NCBI RefSeq assembly: GCF_051433165.1
Contig: NZ_JBHMFS010000005.1
Span: forward strand, 124,001-188,000
Origin: Falsiroseomonas sp051433165
Lineage (GTDB): Bacteria > Pseudomonadota > Alphaproteobacteria > Acetobacterales > Acetobacteraceae
Reading direction: 5' to 3'
Length of the DNA: 64,000 nucleotides
A model generated the notes under the pieces. The model was not told where the DNA came from. It saw only the letters and a program-made list of their open reading frames with translations, and ran no database searches. The position numbers and the translations under genes were made by a program. Below are positions 29,718 to 38,468 of this stretch, piece by piece (within the stretch, counting starts at the first letter, position 1; the number at the start of each line of letters is the position of its first letter).

Positions 29718-30688
29718 GCGCGCATCAGCGCCTCCGCCGCCGCCACCACCTTCGCGGTATCCACCTTCAGCGCATCCTCCAGCGGCGGCGCGAAGGGCAC
29801 CGGCACGCGCGGCTGGCCGAGGCGGGCCACCGCCTTCACCTGCGCCGGGCCCAGCCGCTCGATGATGCGTGCGACGATCTCCGCGCCGAAGCCGCCGGTG
29901 GTCACCGCCTCATGCACCACCAGCAGCCGCCCGGTGCGCGCGACGGAGGCGACGACGGCCGCCTCGTCCCAGGGCCACAGCGTCCGCAGGTCCAGCACAT
30001 CCGCCTTGATGCCGCGCGCCGCCAGCATCCCTGCGGCTTCCTCAACCTGCGGCACGATGGCGGACCAGGTGACGATGGTGAGGTCGTCGCCGCGATGCGC
30101 GTGGCGCGCCTGGCCGAACGGGATCGGCGCGATGATGTCCGGCACCTCGCCGGTCAGCGGGAACAGGTTCTTCGGGTCGAAGAACAGCACCGGGTCATCG
30201 CTGCGCAGCGCCGTCACCAGCAGCCCCGCGGTATCCGCGGGCGTCGATGGCACCACCACCACCAGGCCCGGGATATGGGTGAACCAGCTTTCCAGCGTCT
30301 GCGAATGCTGCGCGGCGGAATTGCGCCAGATGCCGTGCGGCATTCGGATCACCACCGCGGGCCGCGCCTGACCGCCGAACATGTAGCGCACCTTGGCGAT
30401 CTGGTTCACCAGCTCATCCATCGCGCACATGACGAAGTCGAAGATCCGCATCTCGATGATCGGCCTGGTGCCGACCAGCGCGGCGCCGAGCCCCGCGCCC
30501 ATGATGACGCTCTCGCTGATCGGCGTGGAGACGATGCGGCTTTCGCCGAATTCATCGAGGAAGCCGCGATACTGTCCGAACAGCCCACCGCGCGCGACAT
30601 CCTCCCCCAGCACCCAGATGCTCGGGTCGCGGCGCATTTCCTGCAGCGCGGCGCGGCGGGAAGCCTCCACAAGCGTGATCTCGGCCAT
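29714..30688 (-). CDS. 2-oxoacid (acetoin/pyruvate) dehydrogenase E1 beta subunit
   Basis: A 324-residue transketolase-type subunit of a ThDP-dependent 2-oxoacid or acetoin dehydrogenase. Visible blocks are VLGEDVARGGLFGQYRGF, RIVSTPISESVIMGAGLGAA and RMPHGIWRNSAAQHSQTLE, and the C-terminal part VVHEAVTTGGFGAEIVARI. It starts 1 bp after the E1 alpha stop, so the two subunits are made together. No E2 or E3 gene follows, so the complex must borrow these from elsewhere or act as a decarboxylase. Acetoin, pyruvate and branched-chain acids are all possible substrates. Confidence 0.88.
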   Translation of the reverse strand: MAEITLVEASRRAALQEMRRDPSIWVLGEDVARGGLFGQYRGFLDEFGESRIVSTPISESVIMGAGLGAALVGTRPIIEMRIFDFVMCAMDELVNQIAKVRYMFGGQARPAVVIRMPHGIWRNSAAQHSQTLESWFTHIPGLVVVVPSTPADTAGLLVTALRSDDPVLFFDPKNLFPLTGEVPDIIAPIPFGQARHAHRGDDLTIVTWSAIVPQVEEAAGMLAARGIKADVLDLRTLWPWDEAAVVASVARTGRLLVVHEAVTTGGFGAEIVARIIERLGPAQVKAVARLGQPRVPVPFAPPLEDALKVDTAKVVAAAEALMRA

Positions 30689-30689
30689 C

Positions 30690-31679
30690 TCAGTCAGCCC
30701 CCTGCATCGCACCGCAATCCTGCACGTCTTCCCAGGCGACGGCCGCATCCGGCCAGGGCGCGCTGAGCGCATCGGCACGGGCGGTGGACATTTCAGCGAA
30801 GGCCTCGCCCCTGATACCCTCGAGCTCGGCGGTGGCGACGCCCTCCGCCAGCAGGCGGTCGCGCAGGCGACCGAGCGGCTCCGCCGCCTGTGCGGCTTCC
30901 ACCTCCGCGGTGCGGCGCCAGGCGGCGGGGTCTGTGCTGGTATGGCCGGTGAGACGATAGGTGGTGGCATGCAACAGCTGCGGGCCGGAGCCGGCGCGGA
31001 TCTCCGCCACCATCTGCGCCGCCGCCGCATCCACCGCCGCCGCATCATTGCCATCCACCGCCACCGTGGGCACGCCGAGGGAGGCCGCGCGCGCGGCAAC
31101 CCCGGGTCCGGCGGTGACGCTGGCGGTCGCCGTGAAGGCGGCTACCCCGTTGTCCTCGCAGACGAACAGCACCGGCAGCCGGTACAGCGCCGCCCAGTTC
31201 AGCCCTTCCAGGAAGGGGCCGCGATTGATGGCGCCGTCGCCGAAGAAGCAGGCGACGATGGAATCCTGCCCCAGCAGCTTCAGCCCCTGTGCGGCGCCGA
31301 CCGCAATCGGGATGCCGCCCGCCACCACGCCATTGGCGCCCAGCATGCCGACGCTGAAATCGGCGATATGCATGGACCCGCCCTTGCCGCGGCAATGCCC
31401 GCCGGCGCGGCCGAACAGCTCCTCCATCATGCCGGCGACCCCCGCGCCCTTGGCCAGCGCATGGCCATGGCCGCGGTGGTTGGAGGTGATGCGGTCATCC
31501 GGCCGGAGATTCATGCAGAGGCCGGCGGCCACACCCTCCTGGCCGATCGAGACATGCAGCGGCCCCGGGATCTCGCCGGCCTTGTGGGCGGCCAGGGCGG
31601 TTTCCTCGAAGGCGCGTATGCGGCACATGGTGGTATACAGCGCGATCAGCCGCGCGCGATTATCGCCCGTTTTGGTCAT
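30690..31679 (-). CDS. 2-oxoacid (acetoin/pyruvate) dehydrogenase E1 alpha subunit
   Basis: A 329-residue ThDP-binding subunit. The cofactor motif begins FFGDGAINRGPFLEGLN and ends CEDNGVA; the substrate-channel block is SNHRGHGHALAKGA, and GRAGGHCRGKGGSMH precedes it. The sequence fits acetoin dehydrogenase AcoA-like and PdhA-like proteins about equally. Start ATG 31679 follows GGGGGAAGCGG; an upstream ATG at 31715 is less likely. It diverges from the unrecognised repeat protein with a 112-bp spacer. Confidence 0.88.
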   Translation of the reverse strand: MTKTGDNRARLIALYTTMCRIRAFEETALAAHKAGEIPGPLHVSIGQEGVAAGLCMNLRPDDRITSNHRGHGHALAKGAGVAGMMEELFGRAGGHCRGKGGSMHIADFSVGMLGANGVVAGGIPIAVGAAQGLKLLGQDSIVACFFGDGAINRGPFLEGLNWAALYRLPVLFVCEDNGVAAFTATASVTAGPGVAARAASLGVPTVAVDGNDAAAVDAAAAQMVAEIRAGSGPQLLHATTYRLTGHTSTDPAAWRRTAEVEAAQAAEPLGRLRDRLLAEGVATAELEGIRGEAFAEMSTARADALSAPWPDAAVAWEDVQDCGAMQGAD

Positions 31680-31791
31680 CCGCTTCCCCCCATGGCCGCC
31701 CCCTTCGTGCCGCACTTCTCACGGTGGCCGGCCAGGGGGCTTGCGGAGCATGCGACAGCGCGCGAAGGAATCAAGCCGGGGGGTACTGAAC

Positions 31792-32601
31792 ATGGCCGAC
31801 GTGGTTCCGTTGGTTGTCGATAGTGTGACGCAGCTGGATGCGGCCTCGCGTGGGCGGGTGGCCTGCTGCGGCAGTCATGGCGCGGTCTATGCCGCCTGGT
31901 ATGCGGCGCGGCACGGCGTGGCAGGGCTGCTGCTGCATGATGCTGGAATCGGCCGGGACCGGGCGGGTGTTGGCGGCATCTTCTGGCTGGAATCCCGCTT
32001 CGTGCCCGCCGCCGCCGTGGCGCATGAAAGCGCCCGCATTGGCGATGGCGCGGATATGCTGGCGCGCGGCGTGCTCTCCAACGTCAATGGCCCCGGCTCC
32101 GCACTGGGGTTGAAGATCGGCATGAAGGCTTCCGTCGCGCTGGACCGGCTGCTGGCCGCCAGGCTGCCGGCGGCGGAGGCACCGGGCGGGATGGATGAGG
32201 CGCGGCAGGTGGTTTCGGACAGCGGCCCGGTGCAGGTGGTGGCGCTGGATTCGAACGGGCTGGTCGGGCCGGAGGATACGGGGCGCATCATCGTCACCGG
32301 ATCCCATGGCGGGCTGCTCGGCGGCCGCAAGGCCAGTGCGGTTAAGGCGGATGTGCTGGCCGCCGTCTACAACGACGCCGGCATCGGCGCCGACCGCGCC
32401 GGCCTGTCCCGCCTGCCGGCGCTTGCCGAGCGCGGTATCGCGGCTGCCACCGTCTCCGCCTTTTCGGCCCGGATCGGCGATGCGATGAGCAGTTGGGAGG
32501 ATGGCTACATCTCCGCCCTCAATGAAGCCGCCGAGGCGCGCGGCGCCTGCATCGGCCTGTCCACGCGCGAATTCGTCGCCAAGATGCTGGAGAGTCTTTG
32601 A
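31792..32601 (+). CDS. Unrecognised protein with an internal two-fold repeat
   Basis: This 269-residue protein matches no family I can name. It is built of two similar halves, about residues 5-125 and 148-265. Aligned landmarks are GSHG at 27-30 and 170-173, DAGIGRDRAG at 50-59 and DAGIGADRAG at 195-204, and SARIGD at 80-85 and 225-230, followed in both by a segment ending LSNVN or ISALN. There is no signal peptide or membrane segment, so it is probably cytoplasmic. The conserved Ser, His, Asp and Arg in both halves suggest two ligand or catalytic sites. GGGGG lies 12 nt before the ATG. The stop is 2 bp before the start of a ThDP enzyme, so they probably share an mRNA and a pathway. Confidence 0.85.
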   Translation: MADVVPLVVDSVTQLDAASRGRVACCGSHGAVYAAWYAARHGVAGLLLHDAGIGRDRAGVGGIFWLESRFVPAAAVAHESARIGDGADMLARGVLSNVNGPGSALGLKIGMKASVALDRLLAARLPAAEAPGGMDEARQVVSDSGPVQVVALDSNGLVGPEDTGRIIVTGSHGGLLGGRKASAVKADVLAAVYNDAGIGADRAGLSRLPALAERGIAAATVSAFSARIGDAMSSWEDGYISALNEAAEARGACIGLSTREFVAKMLESL

Positions 32602-32603
32602 CC

Positions 32604-34334
32604 ATGTCTGCCAATGCCACACGCCGGATGACCGGCGGCGCCGCACTTGCCGAGATGCTGAAACTGCATGAGGCCGGGCCGATGTTCGGCATGGGCGGCT
32701 TCCAGCTTCTACCTTTCTATGAGGCCTGCCGCGTGCTCGGCGTGCAGCACTACCTGATCAATGACGAACGCTGCGGCGCCTTCGCGGCGGATGCCTATGC
32801 GCGCGTCACCAACCGGCCCGGCCTGGCCGATGGCACGCTCGGCCCGGGGGCGACCAACCTGGCGACGGGGCTGGCGGAGGCGTTCAACGCCGGCATGCCG
32901 ATGGTCGCCATCATCGGCGACGCCAACCGCCAGCACGCCTGGAAGAACATGACGCAGGAGGCACGGCAGTTCGACGTGCTGCGCCCGCTGGTGAAGGAGG
33001 CGATCCGCGTCGAAGTGATTTCGCGGATTCCCGAGCACATCCGCCGCGCCTATGCCGTGGCGACCTCCGGCCGTCCCGGCCCGGTCCTGATCGCGGTGCC
33101 GGAGGACATTGCCCATGGCGAGCATGATTTCGACGCGGCCGATTTCTGGTTCGACCCGGGCACGCTGCGCGCCCAGGCCCGCCGGTCCCGCCCGGCGCGC
33201 GACGACCTGGCCCGCGCCGCCGCGCTGCTGGCCAAGGCGGAACGCCCGCTGATCCTGGCCGGCGGCGGCGTGCATATCAGCGAGGCCCATGAGGCGCTCG
33301 CCGCGCTCGCCGAGGCGCAGGGCATTCCGATGGCGCACACCATGTCCGGCAAGGGCGCGGTGGGCTGCAACCATGCGCTGTCGGCCGGCGTCTTCGGCCG
33401 CTATTCGCGCATCGCCAACGACCTGATCGGCATGAGCGACTGCCTGCTGGTGGTGGGCTGCAAGTTGGGCGAGATCGCCACCAAGCGCTTCTCCCTGATG
33501 CCCGCCGGCGTGCCGCTGATCCATCTGGACATCGTGGCCGAGGAAATCGGCCGCACCACGCGCCAGGATGTGGCGCTGGTGGGCGATGCGCGTTGCGGGT
33601 TGGAGGATCTGCTGGCGGAACTCGGCCCGCGTGCCGACCGCCGCGCAAAATGGTGCGCGGAGGTGCCGAGGCGCATGGCGGCCTGGCTGGACTCCGCGAA
33701 GGACCGGCTGGAATCGGTGGAATCGCCCATCAACGTCGGCCGCCTGATGGGCGAGCTGAACAAGATGCTGCCCGCGGATGCCGTGCTGGTGGCCGATGGC
33801 GGCTTCGCCGGGCATTGGGGCGGGCTGCTGTTCGATACCAAGCGGGCAGGGCGCGGCTTCGTCGCGGATCGCGGTTTTGCGTCAATTGGCTACGGCGTTC
33901 CTGGTGGCATCGGGGCGCAGATCGGGGTGGGGAAGGGGCGGCGCGTGGTGGCGTTGACCGGCGATGGCGGCTTCAACATGTCGATGGGTGATCTGGAAAC
34001 CGCCCGGCGCGTCGGCGCGCCGATCGTTGCCTGCATCTTCAACAATGCGGCATCGGGTTATGTGAAGGCGCTGCAGCACGCCGTCTTCGGCCCCGGCAGC
34101 TACCAGTCCAGCGACCTGGTGGAGATGAATTACGCCAACATCGCCAATGCCATGGGCTGCCAGGGCATCCGCGTGGAAGATCCGGAAAAGCTGGCCGGCG
34201 CATTGCGGGCGGGGCTGGAGAACACGGACACGCCCACGGTGCTCGACATCGTCGTCACCCGCGACCCGGCCAAGATGCTGCCGGCCGCCGACAACCGGAC
34301 CCTGAAGGTGAACAAGGGCGACCGCCCCGTCTGA
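32604..34334 (+). CDS. ThDP-dependent acetolactate synthase-like enzyme
   Basis: A 576-residue member of the acetolactate synthase / benzoylformate decarboxylase family with the usual three domains. The N-terminal pyrimidine-binding domain has the catalytic Glu55 in NDERCGAFAADAYARV and the block GPGATNLATGLAEAF. The central domain has ILAGGGVHISEAHE. The C-terminal domain has the ThDP/Mg motif GDGGFNMSMGDLETA to FNNAASGY. It is not the biosynthetic IlvB (no regulatory partner gene). Such enzymes decarboxylate or ligate 2-oxo acids. Coupled to the repeat protein upstream and followed by an acyl-CoA synthetase, it may act in degradation of an unusual acid. Confidence 0.86.
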   Translation: MSANATRRMTGGAALAEMLKLHEAGPMFGMGGFQLLPFYEACRVLGVQHYLINDERCGAFAADAYARVTNRPGLADGTLGPGATNLATGLAEAFNAGMPMVAIIGDANRQHAWKNMTQEARQFDVLRPLVKEAIRVEVISRIPEHIRRAYAVATSGRPGPVLIAVPEDIAHGEHDFDAADFWFDPGTLRAQARRSRPARDDLARAAALLAKAERPLILAGGGVHISEAHEALAALAEAQGIPMAHTMSGKGAVGCNHALSAGVFGRYSRIANDLIGMSDCLLVVGCKLGEIATKRFSLMPAGVPLIHLDIVAEEIGRTTRQDVALVGDARCGLEDLLAELGPRADRRAKWCAEVPRRMAAWLDSAKDRLESVESPINVGRLMGELNKMLPADAVLVADGGFAGHWGGLLFDTKRAGRGFVADRGFASIGYGVPGGIGAQIGVGKGRRVVALTGDGGFNMSMGDLETARRVGAPIVACIFNNAASGYVKALQHAVFGPGSYQSSDLVEMNYANIANAMGCQGIRVEDPEKLAGALRAGLENTDTPTVLDIVVTRDPAKMLPAADNRTLKVNKGDRPV

Positions 34335-34412
34335 TGCGCCCCGTGTAAGGCCGGCCCGCGAGTGGTTCTGGAGCCGGAAGCGGTTTGCCCCCTATCCTGC
34401 CGGGAAGGCGGC

Positions 34413-35987
34413 ATGGGGCGGAAAATGGGCGTTGCGACGGCGATGAATCTCGGGCGGCTGCTGACGCAGACCGCGCGCCGCATTCCGGATGCGCCGGCCC
34501 TGGTCTGGGGCGACCGCGGCTGGAGTTTCGCCGAGCTGGATGCGCGGGTGGATCTGCTGGCTCAGGCGCTGCGCGGCCTCGGCGTGGCCAAGGGCGACCG
34601 TGTGCTGGTGCATTCGCGCAATTCCAACGCGATGTTCGAAAGCCTTTTTGCCTGCTTCAAGATCGGCGCCGTCTGGGTCCCCACCAACTACCGCCTGACG
34701 CCGGCGGAGGTCGCGTATCTGGGTGCCTCCTCCCGCGCCGTGGTGATGCTGCGGGATGCGGGCTTCGCGGGCCACGCCACGGCGGTGCGGGAGGCCAGCC
34801 CGCATCTGCGCCAGGTGATCGCGGTGGGCGACGCCCAGGGCGATGAGCAGGATTACGAGGCGCTGCTCGCCGCCACCACGCCGCCCGCGCCGGACCATGA
34901 GGCGGAGGTGGCGGCGGATGATCCCTGCTGGTTCTTCTACACCTCCGGCACCACCGGCCGGCCCAAGGCGGCGGTGCTGACGCATGGCCAGATGGCCTTC
35001 GTCGTCACCAACCATCTGGCGGATCTGGTGCCCGGCACGACGGAACGCGATGCCTCCCTGGTTGTCGCGCCCTTGTCGCATGGCGCCGGCATCCACCAGC
35101 TTGGCCAGGTGGCGCGCGGCGCGGTGACGGTGCTGCTGGCGGGTGAAAAGCTGGACCCGGAGGAAACCTGGGCGCTGGTCGCCCGGCATCGCGTGACCAA
35201 CATGTTCACCGTGCCCACCATCCTGACCGCCCTGGTGCGCCACCCGGCCGCGGACCGGCACGACCATTCCAGTCTGCGCCACGTGATCTACGCCGGCGCG
35301 CCGATGTACCAGGCGGATCAGGCGGAGGCGCTGCAAAAACTCGGCCCCTGCCTGGTGCAGTATTTCGGCCTCGGCGAGGTCACCGGCAACATCACCGTGC
35401 TGCGGCCGGACCAGCATGTGCCCGCAAATTCCGGAAGCTGCGGCGTGGCGCGGACGGGGATGGACATCGCCATCCTCGACGAGCGCGGCACCCGCCTGCC
35501 GCCCGGCGAGATCGGCGAGATCTGCGTCCGCGGCCCGGCCGTCTTCGCCGGTTATTTCGAGAATGAGGACGCCAACCGCCGCGCCTTCGCCGGCGGCTGG
35601 TTCCATACCGGCGACCTCGGCCTGCTGGATGCGCGGGGCTTCCTGTTCATCACCGGGCGCGCCTCCGACATGTACATCTCCGGCGGCTCCAACGTGTATC
35701 CGCGGGAGGTGGAGGAGGCGATCCTGACCCATCCGGCGGTGGCGGAGGCCGCCGTGGTCGGCCTGCCGCACCCGAAATGGGGCGAGGCAGGCGTCGCCTG
35801 CGTGGTCTGCCGCGACGGCGCCATGGTGGAGGAAGCGGCGCTGCTCGCCCACCTCGCGCCGATGCTCGCCCGCTTCAAGCAGCCGCTGCGGGTGGTGGTG
35901 TGGGATGCGTTGCCGAAATCCGGCTATGGCAAGGTGCCGAAGGCGCTGATCCGGGCAAAGCTGGAGGAATTGGCGGTCGGCTTCTAG
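34413..35987 (+). CDS. AMP-forming acyl-CoA synthetase
   Basis: A 524-residue ANL-superfamily ligase that activates a carboxylic acid with ATP to an acyl-AMP and then a CoA thioester. Motifs are YTSGTTGRPKAAVLTH (P-loop), YFGLGEVTGN, GWFHTGDLGLLD and the hinge plus catalytic Lys region SGYGKVPKALI. The start is uncertain: ATG 34413 has GGAAGG 7 nt upstream; ATG 34425 and 34443 also fit. The gap to the ThDP enzyme is 78 bp. The stop overlaps the convergent cupin stop. Substrate class (fatty, aromatic or branched acid) cannot be told. Confidence 0.88.
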   Translation: MGRKMGVATAMNLGRLLTQTARRIPDAPALVWGDRGWSFAELDARVDLLAQALRGLGVAKGDRVLVHSRNSNAMFESLFACFKIGAVWVPTNYRLTPAEVAYLGASSRAVVMLRDAGFAGHATAVREASPHLRQVIAVGDAQGDEQDYEALLAATTPPAPDHEAEVAADDPCWFFYTSGTTGRPKAAVLTHGQMAFVVTNHLADLVPGTTERDASLVVAPLSHGAGIHQLGQVARGAVTVLLAGEKLDPEETWALVARHRVTNMFTVPTILTALVRHPAADRHDHSSLRHVIYAGAPMYQADQAEALQKLGPCLVQYFGLGEVTGNITVLRPDQHVPANSGSCGVARTGMDIAILDERGTRLPPGEIGEICVRGPAVFAGYFENEDANRRAFAGGWFHTGDLGLLDARGFLFITGRASDMYISGGSNVYPREVEEAILTHPAVAEAAVVGLPHPKWGEAGVACVVCRDGAMVEEAALLAHLAPMLARFKQPLRVVVWDALPKSGYGKVPKALIRAKLEELAVGF

Positions 35988-36253
35988 CGCCTGCGCCCGG
36001 CGATGTAGCTGACGCCGGTGGCGCCGGCCGTTTCCACATGCGGCGTGTCGCGCGGCACCTCGCACACCTCGCCCGCGCCGTAGCGGCGCCGAATACCGCC
36101 CTGGTCCAGGATCAGCGCGCCGGACAGGATCAGCAGGCGCGCATCGAAGGGGTGGCTGTGTTCCGGCGTCGCATCCCCGGCCGGCAGGTCGCGGGCGATG
36201 GTTTCCGTAAAGCCGGCCTGCGGCAGCGCCGCCTCGAAGGACTCGCGATCCAT
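35984..36253 (-). CDS. Small cupin-domain protein
   Basis: An 89-residue single cupin domain. The metal-binding motif is TPEHSHPFDARLLILSG, with two His, followed by the second motif EVPRDTPHVETAG with a third His. Cupins of this size include dioxygenases, isomerases and ligand sensors, so a function cannot be assigned. ATG 36253 starts MDRESFEAALPQAGF. It is the only minus-strand gene between the E1 alpha gene and 39.3 kb, and its end overlaps the acyl-CoA synthetase stop by 3 bp. It may be divergently controlled with the amidohydrolase, whose start is 62 bp away. Confidence 0.78.
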   Translation of the reverse strand: MDRESFEAALPQAGFTETIARDLPAGDATPEHSHPFDARLLILSGALILDQGGIRRRYGAGEVCEVPRDTPHVETAGATGVSYIAGRRR

Positions 36254-36315
36254 CCCCGTCTCCCCCCCTGGTTTTTTATGGTCTAGCCTTGCCGCATCAT
36301 CGCCTGGAGACCGCC

Positions 36316-37551
36316 ATGTCCGCCACACTCTTCGCTAACGCCCGCATCCTCGACGGCCGAGTCGATGGCGGGATCGAGGGGCATGTCCTGGTCGAAGGCG
36401 GAAAGGTGAAGGAGGTTTCGGACAAGCCCATCTCCGCCACCGGCGCCCGGCAGGTGGATCTCGCCGGCCGCACCCTGATGCCGGGGCTGATCGACGCGCA
36501 TGTGCATGTCATCTCCACCACGGTGAATTTTGGGCTGAATGCGCTGCTGCCGGACGCCGTCATCGCCTTCCGCGCCGCGCGCATCATGAACGGCATGCTG
36601 ATGCGCGGCTTCACCACCATCCGCGACCTCGGCGGCGCGACGCAGGGGCTGCGCGTGGCGTGGGAGGAAGGCGGCTTCGACGGGCCGCGCATGGTGCTGT
36701 GCGGCAAGGCGATTTCCTCGACCGGCGGGCACAGCGATGGCCGCGGGCGCTACGATTCGCGGGACATGCGCTATCTCGAATCCCGCCTCGGCTGCCTCGG
36801 CCGGATCGCGGATGGCGTCGATGCGGTGCGCCGTGCGTGCCGGGAGGAGATCAAGGCCGGCGCCGACTACATCAAGATCATGGCCAATGGCGGCGTCGCC
36901 AGCCCCACCGACCCCATCGCCTTCCTCGGCTATTCCATGGACGAGATGCGCGCGGCGGTGGAGGAGGCGCAGCTCGCGCAGACCTATGTCGCGGCCCACC
37001 TCTACACCGATGAGGCGATCAGCCGCGCCGTCGATGCCGGCGTGCGCAGCCTGGAACACTGCAACCTCATCGAGGAAGCCACCGCCCGCAAGGCCGCCAA
37101 GGCCGGCGCCATCGCCTGCCCGACGCTGGTGACCTATGAGGCGCTGAAGAACGAAGGTGCCAGCTTCGGCCTCGGCGCCGAAAGCGTGGCGAAGATCGAC
37201 ACGGTGCGGCTGGCGGGCCTGGCGAGCCTGGAGAAGATGCAGCGCGCCGGCCTGACCATGGCCTATGGCAGCGACCTGCTGGCGGAGATGCATCGCCACC
37301 AGTCGGACGAATTCGTCATCCGCGGCCGCGTGCTGCCGGCGATGGAGGTGATCCGCTCCACCACCATCCACGCGGCGAAGCTGCTGCGCATGGAAGGGCA
37401 GATCGGCACCATCGAACCCGGCGCCTATGGCGACCTGGTGGTGGTGGAGGGTGATCCGCTGAAGGATCTGTCACTGCTGACCGGGCAGGGCAAGCACCTG
37501 TCCGCCATCATGCAGGGCGGCCGCTTCATCAAGGACCAGCTCGCGGCGTGA
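36316..37551 (+). CDS. Metal-dependent amidohydrolase (imidazolonepropionase/Xaa-Pro dipeptidase group)
   Basis: A 411-residue TIM-barrel hydrolase with two metals. The HxH motif is DAHVHV (His62, His64). The probable carbamylated Lys is in YIKIMANGG, further His in AHLYTD and LEHCNLI, and the last Asp in YGSDLLAEMH. The group includes Xaa-Pro dipeptidases, organophosphate acid anhydrolases and related amidases. ATG 36316 is chosen from GGAG 8 nt upstream and the start MSATLFANARIL. Its stop overlaps the GTG start of the next gene (GTGA), so it forms an operon with the two deacetylase-like genes. Confidence 0.87.
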   Translation: MSATLFANARILDGRVDGGIEGHVLVEGGKVKEVSDKPISATGARQVDLAGRTLMPGLIDAHVHVISTTVNFGLNALLPDAVIAFRAARIMNGMLMRGFTTIRDLGGATQGLRVAWEEGGFDGPRMVLCGKAISSTGGHSDGRGRYDSRDMRYLESRLGCLGRIADGVDAVRRACREEIKAGADYIKIMANGGVASPTDPIAFLGYSMDEMRAAVEEAQLAQTYVAAHLYTDEAISRAVDAGVRSLEHCNLIEEATARKAAKAGAIACPTLVTYEALKNEGASFGLGAESVAKIDTVRLAGLASLEKMQRAGLTMAYGSDLLAEMHRHQSDEFVIRGRVLPAMEVIRSTTIHAAKLLRMEGQIGTIEPGAYGDLVVVEGDPLKDLSLLTGQGKHLSAIMQGGRFIKDQLAA

Positions 37552-38468
37552 TCCCGCCGAAGGCGCGCGGGATGATATTGCCCGAGGACCGCTACCCGCA
37601 CGCGCCGCTGCCCTTCCGGCCCAGGCTCACCTGGCCCGGCGGGGCGCGGCTGGCGGTCTGGGTGTGTCCGAATATCGAGCATTACGAATTCCTGCCCGCC
37701 CAGCAGGGAAGCCCCCGTGATCCCTGGCCCCGCACGCCGCACCCCGATGTGCTGTCCTATTCGCTGAAGGATTACGGCAACCGCGCCGGCGTCTGGCGGA
37801 TGATGGTGTGCCTCGACGCGCACGGCATCCGCGGCAGCGTCTCCTTCTCCATGTCTGTCGGGGACATGTTCCCCGAGATCCTCGACGGCATGCTGAAACG
37901 CGACTGGGACGTGTTCAGCCACGGCCTGTCCAACACGCGCTACCACTGGAACCTGCCCGAAGACGCCGAGCGCGCAGAGATCGAGGCCAGCGTTGCCGCC
38001 TGGAAGCGCATGACCGGAAAGCAGTTGCGCGGCTGGTTCTCACCGGCCGCGTCGAACACGCTGGTCACGCCGGACCTCGTGGCGGAGGCGGGCATTTCCT
38101 ACCTTTGCGACTTCTACCACGACGATCAGCCGACCCCGATCCGCGTCCGAAGCGGCCGCCTGGTTTCCATCCCCTACAGCATGGACCTCAACGACGCGGT
38201 GATGATCGGCGCCGGCGCGGCGGAGGGCGCGGATTTCCTGCGCGCCGGGATCGACATGTTCGAGACGCTGTATGCGGAAGGCGCCACCCAGCCGCGGGTG
38301 ATGTGCATCGCGCTGCACCCCTACATCATGGGCCGCCCGCACCGCATCCGCTTCCTCGATGCGCTGCTCGGACATATCCGGCGGCATGAGGGGGTATGGT
38401 TCGCGACCGGCGCCGAGATGGCCGACTGGTACCTTGCGAACCACTACGACGCCGCGATGCGCGCATGA
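37548..38468 (+). CDS. Polysaccharide deacetylase/allantoinase-like hydrolase 1
   Basis: A 306-residue protein of the NodB-like deacetylase family, close to the PuuE/allantoinase and peptidoglycan deacetylase groups that cleave linear or cyclic amides. Family blocks are NIEHYEF, LKDYGNRAGVWRMM, SFSMSVGDMFPE, FSHGLSNTRYHW and the C-terminal LHPYIMGRPHRIRFL. It has no signal peptide, which fits a cytoplasmic catabolic enzyme and not cell-wall work. GTG 37548 overlaps the amidohydrolase stop. The next gene encodes a divergent homolog that overlaps its stop by 4 bp (ATGA). Confidence 0.84.
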   Translation: MIPPKARGMILPEDRYPHAPLPFRPRLTWPGGARLAVWVCPNIEHYEFLPAQQGSPRDPWPRTPHPDVLSYSLKDYGNRAGVWRMMVCLDAHGIRGSVSFSMSVGDMFPEILDGMLKRDWDVFSHGLSNTRYHWNLPEDAERAEIEASVAAWKRMTGKQLRGWFSPAASNTLVTPDLVAEAGISYLCDFYHDDQPTPIRVRSGRLVSIPYSMDLNDAVMIGAGAAEGADFLRAGIDMFETLYAEGATQPRVMCIALHPYIMGRPHRIRFLDALLGHIRRHEGVWFATGAEMADWYLANHYDAAMRA

